A stretch of DNA of 64,000 nt, taken from positions 496,001 to 560,000 of the forward strand of contig JADQAV010000017.1 in assembly GCA_019775845.1 (NCBI GenBank), given 5' to 3'. Of this stretch, positions 44,708 to 56,806 are shown in pieces. Numbering within the stretch: position 1 is the first letter of the stretch; the number at the start of each line of letters is the position of its first letter. Under the pieces are notes generated by a model. That model was not told the DNA's origin. It did no database searches and worked only from the letters and a program-made list of their open reading frames with translations. The translations under genes and the position numbers were made by a program. The DNA comes from Myrmaecium sp. VS I D KN 1. Lineage: Eukaryota > Ascomycota > Dothideomycetes > Valsariales > Valsariaceae.

Positions 44708-45615
44708 ATGGCTGTTGGCAAGAACAAGCGTTTGTCTAAGGGCAAGAAGGGCTTGAAGAAGAGGACCGACCCCTTCGCCAAGAAGGATTGGTACTCTATC
44801 AAGGCTCCTTCCACATTCAACATCAGAGAGTAGGGCACCATTGGAAACTCTTTGATGTGTGAATTGAGCTCACGAAATTTCGCAGCGTCGGCAAGACTCT
44901 CGTCAACCGGACCACCGGTTTGAAGAACGCCAACGACGCGCTCAAGGGCCGGATATTCGAGGTCTCGCTCGCCGATCTCCAGAAGGATGAGGACCACGCT
45001 TTCCGCAAGGTCAAGTTGAGGGTGGACGAGGTCCAGGGCAAGAACTGTCTCACCAACTTCCACGGTCTCGACTTCACCTCCGACAAGCTCCGCTCGCTCG
45101 TCCGCAAGTGGCAAACCCTCATCGAGGCCAACGTCGTCGTCAAGACCACCGACGACTACCTCCTCCGCATCTTCGCCATCGCCTTCACCAAGCGCAGGCC
45201 CAACCAGATCAAGAAGACCACCTACGCCGCTTCTTCCCAGATCCGTGCCATCAGGAAGAAGATGGTCGAGATCATCCAGCGCGAGGCCTCCGCCTGCACT
45301 CTGTCCCAGCTCACCACCAAGCTCATTCCCGAGGTCATTGGTCGTGAGATCGAGAAGTCCACCCAGGGCATCTACCCTCTCCAGAACGTACGTTGAAGGG
45401 ATTTCAATCATACCGGAACTTTTCTGGTATTGTTGTGACCGGAATGCTGAATGCTAATAATATTCTCACAGGTCCACGTCCGCAAGGTCAAGCTCCTCAA
45501 GTCGCCCAAGTTCGACCTTGGTGCTCTCCTTAACCTCCACGGCGAGTCCACAACCGACGAGTCCGGCCAGAAGGTTGAGCGGGAATTCAAGGAGACCGTT
45601 CTCGAGAGCGTGTAA
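44708..45615 (+). CDS. RPS1: 40S ribosomal protein eS1 (RPS1/S3a)
   Basis: Structural protein of the small ribosomal subunit near the mRNA exit. Exons 44708-44829, 44886-45387 and 45472-45615; 255 residues, the standard length. Starts [20 protein letters not shown] and continues [20 protein letters not shown] across intron 1, with [20 protein letters not shown] and the C-terminal [20 protein letters not shown]. Highly expressed-gene codon use (C-ending codons) is evident. An older reading that begins at the exon-2 ATG would lose 50 residues. The antisense frame 44695-45411 is a shadow of this gene. Confidence 0.97.
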
Positions 45616-46873
45616 ATGGGGCAATTGGGAGAGGGTTCTCACATGTTCGGAAATGGGAAATTCAAATACTCTCTGGGCATCTAAAAGGTGTTTGACTGCG
45701 TTTTTAACAACCAATGGCAGAATTTCTTCCAAATCACAACACTTCTCGATGCCGACATGCCTCCAGTCACGTCTAGGGTTCCGATACATGCAACGGTGTA
45801 CGTATATGATGGGCATTACTGGCGAAGTGTAGGACGGAATTCATGATTGGTTTTTAAAAATTTGAGTTGGTCGTTCGGTTTCTTCAACGCTGTCTGTATA
45901 GCATTGTGACGCTACACTGCGCTTTTTCCGCCGCCCTTCACCTATACTTCAATCACCAGCCACGCCGACACCAACCCGACCTGCTTCTTGCTACATTATC
46001 CTCTCTCCTTCCAAGATCGATGTGTAACGTCTGATGCTTGCACTTCTCCAGCCCTCTACGCGCCCTGCCTAGATAAGACGATTGTCCAGCCAGCCTTACA
46101 GATAACAGGTCGTTAACCGTTGTCGGAATAGTTCTGTATAGCTGCTGTATCTTCGCTTGCGTCTTGATTCTTGTTGGCAGTAGCGCTGCCTACAAGATCA
46201 CGAGTCCTTAAGCACACAGAATATGTTCACAAGCGTCCCAGGTTCAGTAATCGCCACTTCAAAATACGGCTGCTATCCTCGTCAAGTACATATCTTGCAT
46301 GCCTCAGTATGTAGTAGATTCAGGCCTGCTCTGGCCCCGCAGCAGTGTGCGCCTCGGTGTTTAACAAGGGTAGCGAAGTATTTATACATGACGAAAACAA
46401 TTATATGAGACAATGTATTTATCCGTACTGTAGACAACCTATCCAGTGCCGAATGCGCATATTTTCCGTGTGTTCCTTTGACTCGGCTCAGATTACCGCC
46501 TGAGGCAAGAAAACATGTCATACCCCCCGCCAAACGGATCTTGCCCGCTTCGCATCAACCTGACGGCGGCCGGACCGTACGGAGCAGTGACCCGACAGAA
46601 AAGCAACGATACGTAAGGGAAATTGGAGACAGCAACAGCTTTCCCAAACAGCTGATTCTCAAAGACACATAATTCTGTAACCCCCGAGTTACGACGTTGC
46701 GCCTTCATCCTCTCCTGCTCCGTCGCCGCAACCTCTCCTCTCCATACTCCTAACATACCTCTCCAGTTGCGCATCAAGCATACCGCCGTCGAGCTCTCAC
46801 CTGCATACCAACCCTCGGACAGACAAGGTCACAAGAAGTAGAATATTGCCAGCACAAGTTCACGAAGGGAAGA
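45616..46873. other. Intergenic between eS1 and Rheb genes
   Basis: 1.26 kb, comparatively A/T-rich. No gene, tRNA-like B box or repeat is supported. It should contain the eS1 3' UTR and the Rheb promoter. Confidence 0.5.
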
Positions 46874-47624
46874 ATGCCTGCACCGCCGAAGCAGCGCAAG
46901 ATCGCCATCGTGGGCAGTCGCTCTGTCGGTACTCCGCCAAATACCCCCAATTGAGTGAGATTCTCTCTGTTGAGGCTGACCATGGATTGTGTGTTCAGGC
47001 AAGTCGTCCTTGACGGTCCAGTTCGTAGACGGCCACTTCGTCGAGAGCTACTACCCGACGATTGAGAACACGTTCAGCAAGGTCATCCGGTACAAGGGAC
47101 AGGACTATGCGACAGAAATCATCGACACCGCTGGACAGGTACGTCAATGGTTCTACGAGGAGAGTTTGATACTGATTTCCATGTGTTTGGTTTCCTAGGA
47201 TGAGTACAGCATCTTGAACTCCAAGCACTTCATTGGCATTCATGGCTACATGATTGTGTATGCCGTTTCCTCGAAGCAGAGTTTCGAGATGGCACGGATC
47301 ATCCGAGACAAGATCCTTAACCACCTGGTGAGTGCCGGAGCAGACAGCACCGTAGACTCTGGATGATTAACATAAGGCACACAGGGTACCGAATGGGTTC
47401 CACTGGTCATCGTCGGCAACAAGAGCGACTTGCGGCCCGAGCAACGGCAGGTCACTCCTGAGGATGGCAAGGCGCTGGCGGAGGAGTTCAAGTGCGCATG
47501 GACCGAGGCCAGCGCACGATACAACGAGAACGTGAACAAGGCGTTTGACCTCATGATTGCGGAGATCGAGAAGTCGCAGAACCCGAGCGAGCCAACTGGC
47601 GGCAATAAGTGCACCGTCATGTAG
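46874..47624 (+). CDS. rhbA: Rheb-family small GTPase (RhbA)
   Basis: Ras-like GTPase that in eukaryotes signals to TOR and, in fungi, affects arginine/nitrogen uptake. Exons 46874-46928, 46999-47138, 47199-47327 and 47385-47624; 187 residues. G1 is GSRSVGKSS (14-22) with Arg16 where Ras has Gly12, the Rheb hallmark. The effector loop is YYPTIENTFSK, G3 is DTAGQDEYS (restored across intron 2), G4 is NKSD, and the C-terminus is the CAAX box CTVM for farnesylation. All four exons join in phase. The first coding exon is short (18 codons), cut inside the G1 loop. Confidence 0.95.
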
Positions 47625-48295
47625 ATATGCAATCGGAGAGGGTGGAGAGGAGTATACATCCACTTTTGGTTCTCGTTTCGAATGTTTAAATGAGTTTGGA
47701 TGGGGGTCGGCGTACTCTAGGGTCTTTTACTGGGGATCTTTCTTTGCTCGATTCAGGCAATTAATATAAATGCATTCACAATACTTGAAACCGTTTCTCA
47801 ATGGATGCGAGAGATCTCGTGAGACACGGGTGTTGATATAACTCTGAGCCCTGAGGGCCCCAAGGATGCTTCTGCGTCCATTACTGAATGTTTCTGTATC
47901 AGATAGTTGTAGTGGGTTTGAGTTGCATTGAAGGCACATGGCAGTTGCAAGTGCACTGGCAGACGACAGCGAGCTCAAGCAACTGTGAGCGTTATCGATA
48001 ACCTTGTGTACACAGTAACTGTAGGCGCCCGACAGATGAGTCTGAGGGAAGTCCGTGCGTCCGGGTTTCGAGAGTCTCGAAATTGACCCCACCACCAAAA
48101 GCCCACCGCACCCTAGCAAGGCATAGAGAAGTCTAGGACAGCCCGCAAAATAGGTACGTCGAGCGCCAAATCATACCCTGCTTGCCCTGGAGGAGAGCAG
48201 CAGTTGCTGCATAATTGGGATCACCTGGCTCATGCTGCCTTTAGGACGTCCCTGACCGTGTTACTACCCAACCGCCCTTCAAAGACATCGCAACT
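47625..48295. other. Intergenic between Rheb and SerRS genes
   Basis: No gene supported. It contains an interrupted palindrome (48066-48082; TTTCGAGA and TCTCGAAA around one G), about 215 nt upstream of the SerRS start codon. Confidence 0.5.
48066..48082. promoter_or_regulatory. 17-nt interrupted palindrome upstream of SerRS
   Basis: Perfect 8-nt arms around a single G. The centre TTCGAGAGTCTCGAA could be a dimeric factor site. No known factor is assigned. Confidence 0.45.
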
Positions 48296-49867
48296 ATGCT
48301 GGACGTCCTTGACTTCATTGCCGAGCGCGGCGGCGACCCGGAGAAGATCCGCGAGAGCCAGCGCCGCCGACATGCCAGCGTGGAGATTGTGGACGAGGTG
48401 ATCGCGATGTGGGAGGACCACCGGAAAACGCAGTACGAGGCCACCCAGATCAACTCCCTCATAAACCAGACCCAGAAGGAGATCGGGCTCAAGAAAAAGA
48501 ACAAGGAGAACGCGGACGACCTGCTGAAGAAGAAGGACGAGCTTACGGCGAAGAAGAAGGCGCAGGAGGATCTGGCCGCGGAGAAGCAGGTTGCGCTGAA
48601 CAAGAAGATCAAGACCATTGGAAACTACGTCCACGACTCTGTACCTATCTCGAACAACGAGGATGACAACGCGCTCATCAGGACCTGGCAACCGGAGGGT
48701 GTCACAGTGGAGAAGAGGGACTGCCTCTCACACCACGAGGTCTTGACGAGGCTGGACGGATTCGATCCCGAGCGAGGCGTTAAGATTGTTGGGCACCGAG
48801 GATACTGTCTTACTGGCTACGGTCTGTTCCTCAACCTCGCCCTTGTCAACTATGGTCTCGAGTTCCTGTTCAACAAGGGATACAAGCCCAACCAGCCGCC
48901 CTTCTTCATGCTCCGCGATGCCATGGCCAAGACCGCCCAGCTCGAGCAGTTTGACGAGGAGCTCTACAAGGTCACCGATGATGGCAACAAGGAGACCGAC
49001 AAGTACTTGATCGCTACTTCCGAGCAGCCCCTTTCTGCTCTCCACCAGGAAGAGTGGCTCCAGGACTCTGACCTGCCCATCAAGTACGCCGGTTACAGCA
49101 CATGTTTCCGCAAGGAGGCTGGTGCCCACGGCAAGGATGCTTGGGGTATCTTCAGAGTCCACCAGTTCGAGAAGGTAGATGATGCACAATCTATCCCCAT
49201 TCTTTGTATGAACGACAGGCAGACTGACGAGATGACTTGACTTCAGATCGAGCAATTCATCTACTGCAAGCCTGAAGCCTCCTGGGAAGCGTTTGACAGC
49301 ATGATCAACACCTCTGAGGAATTCTACAAGTCCTTAGACATTCCGTACCGTGTTGTCGCCATCGTCTCCGGCGCGCTCAACAACGCCGCTTCCAAGAAAT
49401 TTGACTTGGAGGCTTGGTTCCCATTCCAGGGTGAATACAAGGGTACGTAGTCTTTACTTACACGATTGATATTGGTTAACGTCGCTAACCTCTGCCCAGA
49501 ACTCGTTTCCTGCTCCAACTGCACTGACTACCAGACCCGCGAGCTTGAGATCCGGTATGGAACGAAGAAGCAGAAGGAAGTCAGCATCCGCAAGGAGTAC
49601 GTGCACGCTCTTAACAGCACTCTCTGTGCCACCGAGCGTGCTCTTTGCTGCATCCTCGAGAACTACCAGACCGAGGATGGCATCAGGGTTCCGAAGGTGC
49701 TCCAGAAGTACATCCCCGGTCAGCCGGAGTTCCTCCCTTTCACCAAAGAGCTGCCCAAGGATTCTACTAGCCAGAAGGCCAAGGGCAAAGCTCCTGGCGC
49801 GAAGCCGAAGTTGCCGTCCGCTGGCGAGGTCGCCAAGGACCTTAAGCAGATGAACGTCAACAACTGA
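48296..49867 (+). CDS. SES1: Seryl-tRNA synthetase, cytosolic
   Basis: Class II synthetase that charges tRNA-Ser and tRNA-Sec-like acceptors with serine. Exons 48296-49174, 49247-49442 and 49500-49867; 480 residues. The N-terminal long antiparallel coiled-coil arm (about 35-110) is evident in the Lys/Glu-rich stretch with [20 protein letters not shown]. Motif 2 is [20 protein letters not shown] and motif 3 includes [20 protein letters not shown]. The first exon ends inside the catalytic domain and both introns keep phase. The C-terminus is a Lys-rich tail ending MNVNN, typical of eukaryotic cytosolic enzymes; there is no mitochondrial presequence. Confidence 0.96.
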
Positions 49868-50588
49868 CGCGGCCCAAAGCGAGCGGAGAAATCTTGCACG
49901 AATGTATCAGCCTGTTCAAGGTGCGGATGGAGACGAAGGTTTAGACGATGGTGATAGGTGATGACAAAAGACCGGATCGGGTTTACCTTCAGAAAATATA
50001 CCACGAATACATGACCGTAGAGAAAACCAGTGTGTTTTTGCATTTGCTCCGAATACGCGTACACGAGCTCTCCCACCATTAGCTGCTTGGTATTCTTAAT
50101 GAGTTGGTCCGTTCACGACGATGCCCCTGGAACCCACCGGGCGTTGCGGGCCAAGGCTGGCGGAGAAAGCGGCCCCTCCCCTCCTCCCCCATGCCCGTCT
50201 TCCCGTCTCCTATGTGCTACTACTAGCTAGCTCAGTGCGACACAACCTACCTTGCTTCCGAGTCATCTCAGCTTCGTAACGATATGAACACCTGTTTATG
50301 AACCTCGTTTCTTCGCTGTCCATTTATTCATGTCTTCTTCGCATCCGTGAAACCTAGTGTCTCCTCTCGACAATCGCTAGAGCCGTTCTCGAGCGCTCGT
50401 TCTTTCTTGTCACTTCCTCCCTTCCGCATGAGCGTTCCCGTTCCGCACGCGACTACGATCTGACCCCCGTCCGCTCTCCGCGCAACCCTACCACGACGAA
50501 CACTCAAGCAGCCCATAAGCGCCCTAGAAACCATTGCGACCGACGGAAAGACAGGGTCGAAGACACTGCGTGAAGAGGGACAGATCGG
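49868..50588. other. Intergenic between SerRS and transporter genes
   Basis: No gene supported. The last 250 nt are C/T-rich. Confidence 0.5.
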
Positions 50589-52663
50589 ATGCCTCCCGCA
50601 TCGGCGGCGTCATGGGCGGGCACGCCCGCGATCAAGGGCTCGACGGAGTCGATGCGCATGGCGCTGCTCACGAGCGCACTCGTCGGTCTACAGTAAATAC
50701 GCCCCCATCCGCTTTCCGAATTCCTTGATTTTCGGTATGTACAGCTTTCGTGGCTAACCGCGGCGCACGCTTTCCGCACAGGTTCACCTGGGGAATTGAG
50801 ATGACCTACTGCACGCCGTACCTCCTTCAGCTCGGGCTCACCAAGAGCAAGCTGTCGCTCGTCTGGATCGCCGGCCCGCTCTCCGGACTCGTCATGCAGC
50901 CGATCGTGGGCATCCTGGCGGACAAGAGCCGGAGTAAGTGGGGCCGCCGACGGCCGTTCATGCTCGGCGGCGCGGTCATCGTGGCCATGTGCTTGATGGT
51001 GCTGGGGTGGACAAAGGAGATTGTCGGCTGGTTCGTAGGGGATGAGGAGACGGTGAGTGCTGCTTGTAGTGGGAGACAAGGAGGGAGGAGTAGGAAAAGA
51101 GGTTGGAAAAGGAGGCCGGGGGAGGGGGGCTTGCTTCTTTTTATACGGCAGTAAGATCAGGAGGCTGACTATGGTTTCTTGCGGAATTTTAGAGGTCGAC
51201 ATACACGGTGGTCATGGCCGTATTGGCGATATACATGACGGATTTCGCTATCAATGCGGTCCAGGCCTCGTGTCGCTCCCTGATTGTGGATACACTTCCC
51301 GTTTCCAAGCAGCATCTAGGGTCGGCTTGGGGTAAGGTTCTTCGCGCGCATACGGATACCGTTCTCCAGCTGACAGCTTGTAGCTAGCCGTATGGTCGGC
51401 GTGGGGTCTCTGATCGGCTACGCTGCGGGAGCTATCGACTTGCAGGGCATATTTGGACCGAGTTTGGGAGACTCTCAGTTCAAGCAGTTGACCACCATTG
51501 CGGCGATGATATTCCTCTCGACAGTTAGTCTTACGTGCTGGGCTGTAACCGAGAGGGTATTGCTTTCAGGCGGGTACGAAGGGCATATATACCATAGTCC
51601 GGAGTAAGCACTGACCAGTGATCTAGAGAGAAGGACGATGATCGCCGCACGAGTGGCCCGGTGGCCATGCTCACGCAGATCTTTCAGACTGCACTGCATC
51701 TTCCCAAACGTATCGCGGCAATCTGCTGGATCACTTTCTGGGCTTGGATTGGTACGTTGGAGTGTCCAGCAGTACTGTACCATTTTCGCTAACAAATTGG
51801 CCTAGGATGGTTCCCTTTCTTGTTTTACAGCACCACTTGGGTGGGTGAGATCTATGTACGATCGCTCCCCGACGGCTCGAGCGATGGCCTGGATACGATT
51901 GGCCGGGTGGGCAGCATGGCATTGATTGTCTTCTCGATTGTCTCTTTCATCGGTTCCATCGTCTCTCCATGGGTGATTAAAGCGCCCGAGGACGAAAAGC
52001 CCGACTTCACTCCACGACCGCCGCCGACGTTGGCGCCCTTGGTGATGGAGGTCGCAAAATACAGGCCCACGCTCCTTAACGCCTGGAAGTTCTCTCACAT
52101 CATGTTCGCAAGCGGCATGATCTTCGCGCCGTTCGTGTCCTCCTTCCGTTCTGCGACACTGCTTGTGGCCATCTGCGGAATGTAAGTAGACCATCCGCGA
52201 TCTTTTTCTCGGACAGTCACTGATCACTCGCAGTCCGTGGGCGATAACTTGCTGGGCACCCATGGCATTCATGGGTATCGAGATCAACAAGCTGAACACG
52301 TCTCAGAATGGAAGTTACAGTCATGCTCCTCGCGACTCGATCGAGCTCGAGGCCGATGTGGGAGTGCTGAGACTGCATCAGCAACCGGAAGATCTCCACG
52401 GATCGACTGGGGAGCTGTCGGGGATCTATCTTGGTATCCTCAATCTCTACACGACGCTGCCTCAGTTCGTAGGCACGTTCATCTCGTGGATCGTGTTCTC
52501 GGTCCTCGAGCCAGGTAAAAGTCCTGAGCTCGCGAAGGACGCCGATCCCACCGAGCATCATTCGACGGACGGACCCAATGCCATCGGCGTCTGCCTTTTC
52601 ATCGGAGCCTTGTCAGCCCTTGGCGCAGCCTACGCCACACATCGGCTAGGGCAAATGTCTTGA
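50589..52663 (+). CDS. SLC45/sucrose-type MFS transporter
   Basis: Proton-coupled sugar transporter of the glycoside-pentoside-hexuronide/SLC45 type, in the plasma membrane. Exons 50589-50692, 50782-51052, 51193-51331, 51384-51573, 51627-51751, 51806-52181 and 52234-52663; 544 residues. About 12 membrane helices; the first ends FTWGIEMTYCTPYLLQLGLT and loop 2-3 carries SKWGRRRPFMLGGAVIV, the family signature. The later half has WITFWAWIGWFPFLFYSTTW. The fourth exon/intron border has two possible donors (51557 or 51574); I chose the later one because it preserves TERVLLSGGEKDDD in phase. The closest characterised fungal protein I recall is the S. pombe sucrose/maltose transporter Sut1; the substrate here is inferred. 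Confidence 0.88.
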
Positions 52664-53443
52664 CCTCTTCTCCTGATTTATTTTTCCGCACTCTGTTTCA
52701 CGTTATGTAGATCATTGACGGAGATATCTCTTTTCTTCTCCTTGCGTTAGCCTGATTGGTGCTGTATAACGGCGGTTGTAAGTGTAAGTGTAAGTGTAAG
52801 TGCCTGTATATACCACGGTGAATCGACAGGAGCTGTTGTAAGGAGTATGTTTTGTGCCCAAGCAAATAATAATATATGTCGTATGTACTACTAGAGTGTA
52901 GTATATGCTTATGTATAAACATTTATAGGTATGTATGTACGATACGGTCCGCACGAGGCCTCACGTGTGAGAACGATTGCACGGTATGAATAGGAAGTAT
53001 CCATCTTTAGGTACTCCGTACAATGAGTCTTTTATGACGCCGTACAGATGAAACAAAGAAAAAAAAGACACAATTCCAGTCAAACCGGGTGGCAGTGGTG
53101 GTGTCTGGGCTGAGCCTGGTGTCGGTCGCACGCGCGCACGCACGCTTGCAGCTGGCATCCGATCGAATCGTAGGGCAGGAGAAAACGTGTGCCGCCGTCA
53201 TTGCTGGCAGAATGCCCAGGTGGGAATTGTTGAGATGGCGGATGGACAAGAAAAAGGCCCGGCCGCGGTGTGGCTAGTCCACCACCGCCAAAAAGCACGG
53301 GAGGGGCGAAAGTGCGCTAAAAGGCAATTCCTGCAGGCGTCGCTGGGGACAACGACTTCAGACTTCTCACCAAATCCAAACCTTCCACACCCCTTCCACC
53401 TCTCTGCAACTCTCCAAATCCTCTCCTGCAACCCGTCATCACG
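52664..53443. other. Intergenic between transporter and NAP1
   Basis: No gene supported. Contains (TAAGTG)4 at 52779-52802 and purine/pyrimidine mixes upstream of NAP1. Confidence 0.5.
52779..52802 (+). repeat. (TAAGTG)4 hexamer repeat
   Basis: Four perfect tandem TAAGTG units about 120 nt after the transporter stop codon. Confidence 0.95.
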
Positions 53444-54957
53444 ATGTCGGAGCCCATCAGGAACAAGAAGCTGGACAACCTGACCGCACCGTATGTCTCC
53501 CTTCCTTTGTTCGCTGCGTTCCCAACAATACTACTCACCATCCTGCCTACCCGCAACCTGCCATTACGCTAAATCGACAATCACTGACGCCCAGCCCGTT
53601 TCTTGTAGGACGCCTCAGAACACCCCCGCCAATGCCGCGCCCATATCATCTCGGGCTCAGCAGCCCGGTGTGTCCAGCATCAAGGAAGGTAAGGACACTC
53701 GTTGCTTTCTTCCCAACGACCCCGCAGTCCGTCCGACTGACCGCTAATCCGCCCTATCTGCAGAGGACTTCGACCGCGCCGCCGCCGCCTCCCTCTTCGC
53801 GCAAAACCCTCAACTTGTCTCCATGATCCAGGGCAAGCTCGGTTCCCTTGTCGGCCGCTCTTCTGGTTACATCGAATCGCTCCCTGCCTCCGTTCGCCGT
53901 CGCGTCGCTGGCCTGAAGGCCGTTCAGAAGGAGCACTCAAAGCTTGAGGCCGAGTTCCAGGAGGAGGTCCTGCAACTGGAGAAGAAGTATTTTGCGAAGT
54001 TCACTCCTCTGTACCAGAAGCGTGCCAGCATCGTCAACGGCCAGGCTGAGCCTACTGAGGAAGAGGTCAAGCTTGGTGAGCAGCACGACGAGGATGATGA
54101 TGAAGAGGAGGAGCCTGTCGAGAAGAACGAGGATGCAGGTGAGGGCATCAAGGGTATCCCCGAGTTCTGGCTTTCCGCCATGAAGAACCAGATCTCCCTT
54201 GCCGAGATGATCACGGATAAGGATGAGAAGGCCTTGAAGCACCTTGTCGACATCAGAATGGAATACCTCGACCGCCCCGGCTTCCGCCTCATCTTCGAAT
54301 TCGAAGAGAATGAGTTCTTCACCAACAAGACCATTACCAAGACATATTACTACCAGGAGGAGAACGGTTACGGTGGCGACTTCATCTATGACCACGCCGA
54401 AGGTGACCAGATCGACTGGAAGCCTGGCAAGGATCTTACCGTCCGTGTCGAGAGCAAGAAGCAGCGCAACAAGAGTAAGTTTGCATGATGCAAGACATGG
54501 AAATCTGGGCACTGACCATCCGTACAGACACCAAGCAGACCCGCATTGTGAAGAAGACCGTTCCCACCGAGTCTTTCTTCAACTTCTTCTCGCCACCGAA
54601 GCCCCCTAGCGAGGATGAGGACGCCGCTTCCGATATCGAGGAGCGCCTCGAGCTCGACTACCAGCTCGGTGAGGACATCAAGGAGAAGCTCATCCCCCGT
54701 GCCATCGACTGGTTCACCGGTGAGGCTCTGCAGTACGAGGCTCTTGAGGAGGACTTTGACGAGGGTGACTTCGAGGATGATGACGATGAGGAAGATGATG
54801 ACCTCAGCGACGACAGGGACGAGGATGATGAGGATGAGGACGACGTAAGTGTTATTGCACGGCCAAAATGATGTACCACATGAATCTAACTCTGTGTTCA
54901 CAGGATGATGATGGCTCGAAGCCCAAGCAGGAGGCCGCTGAGTGCAAGCAGAGCTAA
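53444..54957 (+). CDS. NAP1: Nucleosome assembly protein NAP1
   Basis: Histone H2A-H2B chaperone that also has roles in budding and septin control in fungi. Exons 53444-53490, 53609-53688, 53764-54474, 54528-54844 and 54904-54957; 402 residues. The NAP domain spans about 65-345: [40 protein letters not shown], then [13 protein letters not shown] and [40 protein letters not shown] ends the domain. The C-terminal tail is strongly acidic ([20 protein letters not shown]). The last exon encodes a short [17 protein letters not shown] end. Junction phases agree at all four introns. Confidence 0.96.
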
Positions 54958-56806
54958 ATGCGCAGTCAACAAGTCAAGCTCATGCCTGGAAAGTCTCTAG
55001 ACGCAGGCAACACGACTGCTTGGATCACACACGACGTTCCCCAGCAGCTCGAACAGCAGAGATGAATGAGCTGCACGCATCACGCCCCTAACGCCTCTAA
55101 TTACGTTTCATCCCTCTGCATCACGCGACATGATGTTATCACACTGCTTCATCCCAACATGGGCATTCGCAGACGTCGTTGAGTAATCTGACGACTCCTA
55201 TTCCACCACTTCCGCCTTTCTAGGTTCCAGTTGCTAGAATCTTTGCCTCTTCACACAAACACAAACACACACACTTTCACAGACACACACTTGTCATCCG
55301 GTCGGCGTACTTCACAGTGGGGGTTCATCTGTTCTGTTACCTGCTTCCGATCCATATATTTCCTGTAGTGTTCGCGGCGTGGTTTTTGGACTCTACAAGG
55401 TCTCTTAATAGTGCGAAAAATTGGTTCCCTGCACGGTTCTAGATGGAAGATAGCTCGGACATTCCTCCACCTTAACCCCTCCGAATTTGCCTCATGTGTG
55501 CATCTTCTTCCTTTGCAGGCATCTAGAGCCACGCTGCCAGGCAAAAAACTCCATAGTAAATTCATGACTCCTCTCTGTGAGCTTCATTCCGTGGAGACAG
55601 TCTTCTTTTTTCCCCTTCTTCCTTGCCCCTTCTTCCCTTCCCACGCCGAGCACTGCGTCAGAGTAATGACTGCATCCCGTCGCAGCTTGTTTGCTCTTTA
55701 GACCAAGCACGAACCGCATGTGAGATGATCCAGGTACATAGGACTGGACCGTGTACAACAGGATGGAATACCCCCACTGACTGAGTAAGTCAACAATATC
55801 GCTCTGTGTATGTATCTGCGAGTTTGAATGAAGTGAACACGGGCCGTTGTTCCTCTCTGCACTGGCTCGGTCGTGCGCTCCCGGACCCTCCCTGAGTCGT
55901 TTTCCGGTCGTCATTCGGAATGTTGGTACAGGTGAAGCGAAGACGGCTACACCATGCCGGTGTGGAGGTGCAGGTAGAGGGACCCTCTGAGGGATGTTTA
56001 CCCATCAGTGTAGGTATTCATTGTAGGCATGTATGTATGTTTATATATTGTATAAACAGAGAGGAAGCCTGCAACTCGCGTCATCCTCGCCTAACGCCGC
56101 CCTTCCAGAGAGGGCAAAGGCGTGCGTGAAAAGCAGAAAGCGGGCAGAAGGTTGCGGAGAGTCGCGAGGAGGACATCAAATACAGTTCATGAATCGCCGC
56201 GGGATAAAAAAGGGGGGGCCCATCACTCCCGTCCTCGGCGTAGGGGAAAAAGGGTCTCCTTTCCCAGCAGCCTTGGCGGGTTCAGGGGCGGCGGTGTGCA
56301 TTTTAGCGGGCCCCCCTGGCGTCGAAACAACCCCGGTCGAAGAGGCGGGTGGTTGTTCAACGTGCTGCTCGCGCGTTTCCGCAGGGGGGACCTCCTTCGT
56401 TAGTTAACTGTTATTCCTCCTCCATCATCACCACCACCACCTCTCCTCCTCTCCCAACCCATCCATCCTTGACCCTTTTCTCCCACTTCCCTACACATTC
56501 CCCCTAACAGGTCTCCCACTCCTCGCCTCCCTCTTCTCCGCGCCCCGCTCGCCTATGGAACCCGCTTCCTAACCGGAAAACCACTTGTTGCGTTGTTTTG
56601 CGAATGCCTTCGCCGGTCTGCTTCTACCTTCTTTCCTCACAGCGTCGGCGTTAGGTTCTTTTCCGGGTCTCCGTCTCCGTCTCCGTCTTTGTCCGACCTT
56701 CTGGGCTTCTGGGCTTTTGGGATTTCCGACCGGCCGCCCCCGGGCTTGTACCACTTGGAAGGGATAACCCCATCGATCAGCTTCGTCCTGCCTCACAACC
56801 TCCACC
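54958..56806. other. Intergenic upstream of myosin V
   Basis: 1.85 kb, the second-longest gene-free stretch. CA-rich sequence lies at about 55254-55290; the last 400 nt before 56807 are pyrimidine-rich, fitting a long 5' leader of the myosin gene. Frames at 56033-56407 are not convincing. Confidence 0.5.

Noticed and set aside
44695-45411. Antisense frame across the eS1 gene
   Set aside because: A shadow caused by the codon bias of a highly expressed gene.
56033-56407. Open frame upstream of myosin V
   Set aside because: Repetitive, no splice support, and no similarity recognised.
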